Assembly (NCBI GenBank): GCA_907165065.1
Contig: OU015527.1
Span: 22,457,686 to 22,521,685 of the forward strand
DNA: 64,000 nucleotides
From: Caprimulgus europaeus
Lineage: Eukaryota; Chordata; Aves; Caprimulgiformes; Caprimulgidae
Direction: 5' to 3'
Below, in pieces: positions 54,075 through 64,000 of this stretch. Under the pieces are notes generated by a model. That model ran no database searches. It was not told the origin of the DNA and saw only the letters and a list, made by a program, of their open reading frames with translations. A program made the position numbers and the translations under genes. Every line of letters starts with the position of its first letter. The first letter of the stretch is position 1.

Positions 54075-54250
54075 TGGGGCGCTGCGGCGGGGGTGGTGCC
54101 GGGCGGAGCGTGCGCGGGGGATGCGTGGCGGGACAGCGGTGGAGAGCGGAGGGAGTGGCCTGGCCGGTGCGTGTGGGAGTGTGCGTGGCCGGACCGGGTG
54201 CGGGGTTCTGTAGTTCTTGCAAATGGAGCGGTGTGCGTGAGTTTCTAGGG

Positions 54251-55449
54251 GAATAAAGAGAATTGCCGTAGGTGTGCGTGTACACACCTGTGCCGCTCGG
54301 GAAGAATGGAAGGGTTGTCCGCATAAAGGCACACCTGCACTTTTGCACATTGGAGGGGTGTTGAGGGCCTTGCCTTTGCACACAGGGATCTAACGCACCT
54401 GTAGAGGCAGTGATCCTGCACACGGATATGCGCACACATATGGGTTATATGGCACAAGGGTTTTCCATGCAGAGGTATGTGCTAGTGTCTGTTTGAACAG
54501 CAGGAATGGTACTTTGGAGGTGTGCAAGAAAGAAGGTACAGAGAGGAGACTCTGCACTTGGGTAATAAATGTACCTGTATATTTGAGAGGTGTAGTGGGG
54601 ATGATCCCACCCACATACATACAGGAAAGGGAGGCAGTGAAGAGGTTGATCTCATTCATGGGAGGAAATGGTGGTAAGGATTTCTCAGCTCAGCACAGGG
54701 TAATACGTGCACAAGGTGATACAAGAAACAAATATGCAGCATGACAGTGAGAATACGTTTCCCATCTATACAGATGCGTTCAAGGGGGTTGTTGAAAAAC
54801 TTGACTTTGTATCTAATCACCTAAATAGGGCTGCAGGAACAGGCCCTGGATGTGTGTGTGCACAGATGGTATAGAAACAGTGGCACCACCGGTAAAGAAG
54901 GGTGGCATGAGTAGCCTCATCATATTAGTACATGGTGTGGACTGTTTTGGACAGCATAACCTATATGCATACCACACAGTGAAGCAAGTGGGAAGATTAA
55001 ATGACTCCACAAGCACACAGGCATATGCAGAGAGTAGAGATTGTAAACAGGAGTATTCCAGGGTCTTTGATTTTGAAAATCATCACTTTAGAAATGTGAC
55101 TGTAGAATATACAAGTGGTATAATTTGTTTGTGAAGCACAAACAAAAGGGGCATATCATGCATTTGAGACTGCTAATAGAAATAGTAGCTACTTGGTTGC
55201 TGTAAAGTCTGACCCAGAATTCCTCAATCTTAAGTCCTTGAACCTCAAATAATTTAAAAGTCTTACAACGGGATATGGAAGAGCAGTAGACCAAAACAGG
55301 TAGAGGCTCACTATTTCAAGTAATCTTTCATGGATCACTGTTTTATTTCTTCTTCTTTCTGCTGATTACTAGTGGAATAGGTAGACCTTGCAACAGGAAG
55401 GTCCCAGATTAAAGAAGGCCATGTAGATCAAACTTAGTATATCATCAAA
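54251..55449. other. GNE: GNE intron 1, downstream of second CpG island
   Basis: Rich in GTG, TGTG and CACA words in its first 600 bases, but no exon is recognised. Confidence 0.55.
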
Positions 55450-56031
55450 CACCTAGCATCCTGTATCCAAAATAGCCTGACCAGTAGGACTAGGGAAGTG
55501 ATCCTCCCCCTGCACTGGTGAGGCCACACCTTGAATACTGTGTTCAGTTTTGGGCCCCTCACTAGAGGAAAGACACTGACCTGCTGGGGTGGATCCAAAG
55601 AAGGGCAACAATGCACAAGTCCTACCAGGAGCGAGGAGCGGCTGAGGGAACTGGGGTTCTTTAGCCTGGAGAAAAGGAGGCTGAGGGGAGAACTTATGGC
55701 TCTTTATAACTACCTGAAAGGAGGGTATATTGAGGTGGGTGTCAAGTCTCTTCTCCCCATTAACAAGTGATAAGACAAGAAGAAACAGCCTCAAGTTGTA
55801 CCAGTGATGGCTTATACTGGATATTAGGAAATATCTCTCTCACTGAAAGGGTTATCAAGAATTGGAGTGGGCTGCCCAAGGAAGTCACCATCCCTGGAGG
55901 TATTTAAAAGACATGTAGATGTGGTGCTTGGGGACATTGTTTAGAGATGGACTTGACAGTGTTAGGTTATTGGTTGGTCTTGATCATCTGAAAGATATTT
56001 TCCAACCAAAATGGTTCTGTGATTCTGTGAT
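55450..56031 (+). mobile_element. CR1 LINE 3' fragment between GNE promoter 2 and the first shared exon
   Basis: Late ORF2 (GCACTGGTGAGGCCACACCT, TTTAGCCTGGAGAAAAGGAG), then the 3' end (GGAGTGGGCTGCCCAAGGAA) finishing with TTCTGTGATTCTGTGA. Plus strand, same orientation as GNE. Confidence 0.94.
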
Positions 56032-58646
56032 CAGGGAGGACAGAAAACTATTCTGCTTTTTAAAAGTCTGCTTTGCATAAATAAAAAGATAACAGCTTTA
56101 TTGGAGGGGAAGTTATGTTTCCAGCTTAGGCAGGTAACTTGGAGTAAGCAAACTTTGCATAAATTCACTTTGTCACTTATTTATTCTGTGCCCTTTTACT
56201 TTGGCTTCTCAGTTCTCATATAATATAGAATATGTATGCAGTCGTGGCTAACTTGAAGTGTCTTGTGGGAGGTTTGCTTCTAACTATACTAACGTTATTC
56301 GTGGAGTTTCGAAAACAAGCTTATAGGGATGTCAGAAGTGGCCTTCACATCTTGAACACTATTTTTATTTAGGTTAGCTGTTTTTACTTATGCAATGACA
56401 GGATGTCCTGCTCAGAACCATCTCCAAAAAGAGGTTGTTTTAAAAATGAGAAAGCAGTGGTTCTGTTAGATTTGAATCTAGCTAATGTGGTTTCAGATTT
56501 TGCTCAGTGGTACAGGCTAACATGCTCTCTGACCTACCATTATACAGCATCTAAAATCCTACAAAGTACTCTCTCTGCCTTTTCAACATGAGGTACTGAA
56601 TTTCTTGCATACTTTTAAAATATTTCAAGCCTGTTAGACTGAAAGAAAGGCAAGATTAAATTAAAACAGCCATCATATACACACATAACTGGAGATGTTT
56701 TCAGCATGAGGAAATAATTAATTTGCCTGAAGGATTACTATATGACCCTTGGAAAGTGTAAAACAATAATTAATTACTTTTGAAGTAAGATTCAAATGTA
56801 AATTCAAATGAAGGGGTTCAATGTAAAACAAATATCTCTTACTTTATAGCTGAATCCATAGAACTTAGCTGAATTAGTCATGATAGTAATCAAATGCTGA
56901 AATTCCAGGCTGTATCTATTCCACTGAAGCTGTTTGGTGTAGCTATAGCTGCTTTGCTTGAGTAAATGAGAATACTCTTTCCTATAAGTTTAGTCACGGC
57001 AGCTGTCTTTGCCACTTCAGTTTCATTCTGAATGGTAGTGTAACCTGCTCTCTCAGGAATCATGGTTGTTGGAGTTAAACAAGAAAAAACATCACCGCCA
57101 GTCATAGTTTTACAAAGCCATAACAGATTTCAAGTGGAAACTAGAAATGTTTCTTACCTTTGACAGCTTGGGATAGATTCCTGATCACCCTAACGTGCTA
57201 TTAAACCAAAACATTGTTTCATTTTGTGTGATAAAACCTGAACTAATCTGTGTTAAAAATAGGGAACTCTTTGAAAAGTTGATGAATATTTTAAGTTTCA
57301 TAAGATGCTACAATAGCCTTTCTTTTAAAAATTTACTGAAAAAAAATTAAACGTAATCTAAAATGAGCATGAAATTGAATGTCAATACTGGATGTCATGC
57401 TTGCATAGCAGCTTCTCAGAAAGAGCTTCCTTAGCTGTCAAAATGAGTAGAGAGCTGGGTACTGCTCCAAGTCAGAGATGAGCAATCCTTGTGCATTAAT
57501 CTAGAAAAAGCTTACTTGCCATTTAACTGGAGTAAAAATCTGACATAATGTTAGATGTCATACCGGAAGGATGATACTTACTTAGAATCCAGTCATTTTC
57601 GCAAGGAGAACAACAACAAACTTATAAATAGCTGGTCTGATATGCTCTGCTACCAACTTAGTAGTTTGTATCTGAGGGGGGAGGAAATTTAGGCTATTTT
57701 GGGGGAGTTGTTGCTGTATCCTTTTTTAATAGGCTTTTCTTCTTCTCTAGAATGTTTTTTTTCCAATTGCTAAATGAAAAAACCCCAAAACAACAAACTC
57801 ACAACAAATCAAGGCAAAATGGTAAAAAGAGGATAGGTAAATATTAAAAATTATTACATAGCTTGTTTAGCAGCTGTTTAAAGTGTGAAATTGGATTAGA
57901 AGAAAACGTCTTCTTACAGTCAACTATTGATGTTGCTTGTAAAAATACTGGGTTTCTGTGGCATTTAAATTGTTAGAAACCTCCCTTTTTTTTAATAGCC
58001 TCCAAATTGCATGATGATAGTCATCATCCTTATTTGTCTCTGAAAGTTGTATTACTGCAACCTAAAATTGTATTATTCAATATCTTGATGTATTTTGGCC
58101 TGCAAAATAGTATAGAAGGGTTTAGAAGGCAACATTTAACTCACTTTACCTCAGCAAAGTTTGTTTAACTAGCATAAACTGACTCAGGCAAATCTTTCTC
58201 TTTTTGTTCACAGAGTCTGTCAGTGTGTGGAGTTTGTTCCATTGTATGGTTTTGGAAGATGAGATTATTTTTTTTCTTTCATTTACTAAGGCATCAGTAA
58301 TTTTTCCATTTATATAGAAGTTTCCATCTGAGCAGGAAAAGCTAATTTTATTGTTTAATTACAGCTTAACTTCATAATACTTAAATATTTATATAGTATT
58401 TTTATATATTATTTCTAGAAACAGAAGTATTAAAATTAAGTGAGTTTTAACTAAATAAAAAAAGTCTGTCCTTTTCTAAAATCTTGTAATGATAGGGACT
58501 GTAAGCTATCGGTTGTCTGTTGATGAGTAAGTACATGTCCACAGTCCTGGGCTGCATTTGTGTCTGCTGTTCATGAAGTGTACCATTTATTTGCTCTAAA
58601 GATGATTATTAATTATTCTTTTCCCCCCTCCCCCCTGGTATTTCAG
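56032..58646. other. GNE: GNE intron 1, AT-rich right part
   Basis: AT-rich, ending in the polypyrimidine tract (58611-58646, TTCTTTTCCCCCCTCCCCCC core) and acceptor CAG before the exon. Confidence 0.8.
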
Positions 58647-58855
58647 GAAGTGTATTTCAAGAATCTTTCAAAACAGAAACAAAAGGAAGTAATGGAGAAG
58701 AATGTAAACAACCACAAACTTCGTGTTTGTGTTGCTACTTGCAACCGTGCTGATTATTCAAAATTAGCTCCCATTATGTTTGGTATTAAGGCAGAACCAC
58801 AGTTCTTTGAGCTTGATGTTGTAGTACTTGGTTCCCACCTGATTGATGATTATGG
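58647..58855 (+). CDS. GNE: GNE coding exon: start of UDP-GlcNAc 2-epimerase domain
   Basis: Seen: a strong polypyrimidine tract and TTTCAG precede an exon that opens [15 protein letters not shown] and continues from the ATG at 58692 (G at -3, G at +4) with [13 protein letters not shown]. It ends ...HLIDDYG with the last glycine codon split (phase 2) before GTAAG. Known: the enzyme converts UDP-GlcNAc to ManNAc and UDP, then phosphorylates ManNAc, the rate-limiting entry to sialic acid synthesis in the cytosol. This exon carries residues 1-55 of the standard form, including the first beta strand and the CNRADYSK nucleotide-sugar binding motif (residues 17-24). The 15 residues before M1 are translated only in the long form; human has 14 there, so this bird has one extra. 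Against human I note differences at residues 5, 8, 34 and 37, all mild. Identification is secure. Confidence 0.97.
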
Positions 58856-59899
58856 GTAAGATGAATTTTTGTATCTCTGCCAATTTGTTTCTGGGGTGTT
58901 AGCAATAACATCATGAATGCTACATAACAAAATCCTTGTCATCGTGAATGTACACAATGAAATTTTTTAATGTATTTTTTCAGATTTTATTTCATTTTGC
59001 ATCTCCTTCTGCAATTGCATATTTCTGTGTTTTTTTCATCCAGCCTTGGAATTTTAGAAAGTTTTGTGTAAATGCTGTAATTGAGATGCTTGACAGGATC
59101 ACAGACTATATGAAGTGAGAAACTCAGTTCATTCAGATTTCCCTAAGAATCTGGTGATTATTGAATGAAAGTGTGCTGCAGATTTTAATTTTCACAGAGA
59201 AAACTTAATCTTCAATCATTTTAAGTTGCGGCTCTTCTGCTTTGCATAATTATTACAGAAGCTACTGGTATATTCCATATCCCAGGGAAAAACTGTTAGT
59301 TCTTTCTTCCAGGATTGTGGAGGAAGGAAAGGGTAGTAGTCTCTTTCTGACAAAATGAATAACTGATAGATATATTAGATATGGTTTGGCAGGAGAGATT
59401 AGGATCCCCTCCATAACACCCTGTAAGTAAGCAGTCAGATCACCTGCCTAGGAGGCTGGACTGTCTTGGTCCAAATCCCTTCCTTTGGAAGACTTCCCAC
59501 ATGCCAGGGGAATATTCTCCTGTTTGCTGGAGAAAAGGCAGCAGGAACAGCATTCATATTCCTGGGGTTATAGTTGTTGTTTGGTTGGTTTTGCTCAGGC
59601 TGCATTTACGAGATTGGGCCCAGCCTGCAAAACAGATAGCAAAATGCTTACTTTGCTAATCAAAACCAGACTTTAGTATTAGGTTTGCAGTATATCAGCA
59701 TTGTTGGACTTTTAGAAATGTTACACCTATATTCAAGTAAAGACACTTTTTGGACTTTCCAACAAGAGATTTGGCACTTTATAAGTTAGGGTGTGAGGGA
59801 CTTACATTATCTCAAATTGTTAAGACAGGAAGTCCCACTGCTGCCCATTTTCAGTATAGTGCTCTGTTCCTTGCTTTGTACTGTAATTGTTTCCATCCA
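58856..59899. other. GNE: GNE intron 2, left part
   Basis: Starts with donor GTAAG; no other structure until the solo LTR. Confidence 0.9.
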
Positions 59900-60890
59900 T
59901 GTGGTGGTGTGACCCACAGTGGGACCATGCAGTCCTGCATTCACTCCTCTCACCCAGTGAGATGGGATGGGAGACACAACAAAGCGGGCACGGGATTAGG
60001 AATGAAGGACAGGGACGGCTCCCTCACCAGTTATGGTCACAGGCAAAACAGACTCAACTTGGGGAAGAAAAATCAATTTAATTTGTTGAAAATCATCTGA
60101 GTACACAAAACAACCACAGCTTACAACACCTTCCCCTACCCCTCCCTTCTCCCTGTGCTCAAATCACTTTTACTCCCAATTTCCCTACCTTCCCACCCAG
60201 CGGCACAGGGGACAGGGAATGGGAGTTCAGTCAGTTCACCTCTGCCGCTCTTCCCAGCATGGAAGTCCAGGAACAAGATGTTCCAAAGCTTCCCATGGAG
60301 TCACGGACCTCTTTGGGCTCAGCTCCCAGCTCCAACATGGGGATGTCCAGGGGCTGCAGACTCACCCCCCACTCTAAGGGTTCACCCCTGCTCTGGCAGT
60401 TGGTGACTCTCAGGGTCCCAATTCCAGTCACAGCTGCCTTCAGGCTCAACTTCTCTCCTCCAGCGTGGAGTCCTCCATGGCCTAGTTGTGAGTCTGTGCT
60501 CTGCCCTTGAATCTCCATGGGGCTGCAGGGGACTCTGTTTTCTCCTACTCCATACAATAGAACTGAGTGTAGATCTCTGTCTTTCCCCCTCCTTCTCTTT
60601 CCTCTGGCAACAAAGCTCTTTCTGTGTCTGTCTGTCTGTCCTTTGTTTTGGCTGATGGTCGTCTTTTGTTAGGTCAATGGCCTCTCCTCCATTTTCACCC
60701 CCACCCGCTTCTTTTCAGGACAGTCCTTCCCCTCACAAATATGGATTGGCAGAGGTGTTTCTAGTGCTCATTGGCCCAGCCTTGGCTGGGGGGTCTCCAC
60801 CTTGGAGACAGGGGAGCTTTTCACTCTCACTAGGTGGCACTTACCCCACTACCAAAAAATGGCCCCCTCCCCACACCCACAAACCCAACA
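59900..60890 (-). mobile_element. Solo LTR, ERVL-like, in the GNE intron, antisense to GNE
   Basis: On the minus strand it runs from TGTTGGGTTTGTGGGTGTGG through CCATTTTTTGGTAGTGGGG and CAAGTTGAGTCTGTTTTGCC to GTGGGTCACACCACCACA, about 990 bp with TG...CA ends. The right part resembles the LTR at 5009-5760, so the two families are related. It looks whole as an LTR; no internal region is present and the flanks do not show an obvious target duplication. Confidence 0.82.

Positions 60891-64000
<3,110 letters not shown>

Larger units (their letters stand above)
53395..54250 (+). promoter_or_regulatory. GNE: CpG island, probable second GNE promoter (standard isoform)
   Basis: A second CpG-dense block of about 0.85 kb lies 4.4 kb upstream of the first shared GNE exon. 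It holds a GC box, a short CTG run (about 53710-53726) and an NRF1 palindrome. No coding exon is apparent, which fits a non-coding first exon spliced to 58647 so that translation begins at the ATG at 58692. One possible donor is GAG|GTGACC near 53757; several other GT sites exist and I cannot choose between them. The long GC-rich reading frames here on both strands are what high GC predicts by chance. A non-coding RNA promoter on the minus strand is an alternative. Confidence 0.68.

Noticed and set aside
53446-54435. A 329-codon minus-strand open frame across the second CpG island
   Set aside because: Composition is Pro, Arg, Ala and Thr as high GC predicts; long frames exist on both strands here, and no domain is recognisable.

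Overview
This is a stretch of bird nuclear DNA. The evidence is at least ten CR1 LINE fragments, several of them ending in the CR1 tail (ATTCTRTGA-like), several LTR families I recognise from bird genomes (ERVK and ERVL types), and three exons of a vertebrate gene with typical GT/AG introns. That gene is GNE, the UDP-N-acetylglucosamine 2-epimerase / N-acetylmannosamine kinase that starts sialic acid synthesis. It reads left to right, and only its 5' part is present. In chicken, GNE is Z-linked as far as I recall, so Z linkage is likely but is an inference.

Layout. Positions 1-47 kb hold no gene I can recognise. This part is decayed intergenic sequence with CR1 pieces on both strands, a 160-bp pure TTTC array (16.3-16.5 kb), candidate or clear solo LTRs (1.9, 4.0, 5.0, 41, 42.8 and 43.4 kb), and an old ERVK-like provirus region (8.4-14.4 kb) with a second ERVK remnant in the opposite orientation lying inside it. 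A CpG island at about 48.0-48.7 kb contains a small coding exon with a strong Kozak ATG and a GTAAGT donor. A second CpG island at about 53.4-54.25 kb has a GC box and a perfect NRF1 palindrome but no clear coding exon. GNE exons follow at 58647-58855 and 62662-63113. A solo ERVL-type LTR of about 1 kb sits in the intron between them.

How the parts fit. The 48-kb exon ends in phase 0 with Gly-Pro-His, and the 58.6-kb exon begins in phase 0 with Glu-Val-Tyr-Phe-Lys-Asn-Leu. This matches the human long GNE isoform, where a 17-residue first exon ending in GPH joins ELYFKNL. The window exon, read from its strong ATG, is also exactly 17 codons. The simplest model is two promoters. The left island makes a long form with a 32-residue N-terminal extension. 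The right island makes the standard form starting at the internal ATG at 58692. The two visible catalytic exons encode residues 1-206 of the epimerase domain in human numbering, including the HGDR and EGGE motifs. The rest of the epimerase, the allosteric CMP-sialic-acid site and the kinase domain lie beyond the right edge.
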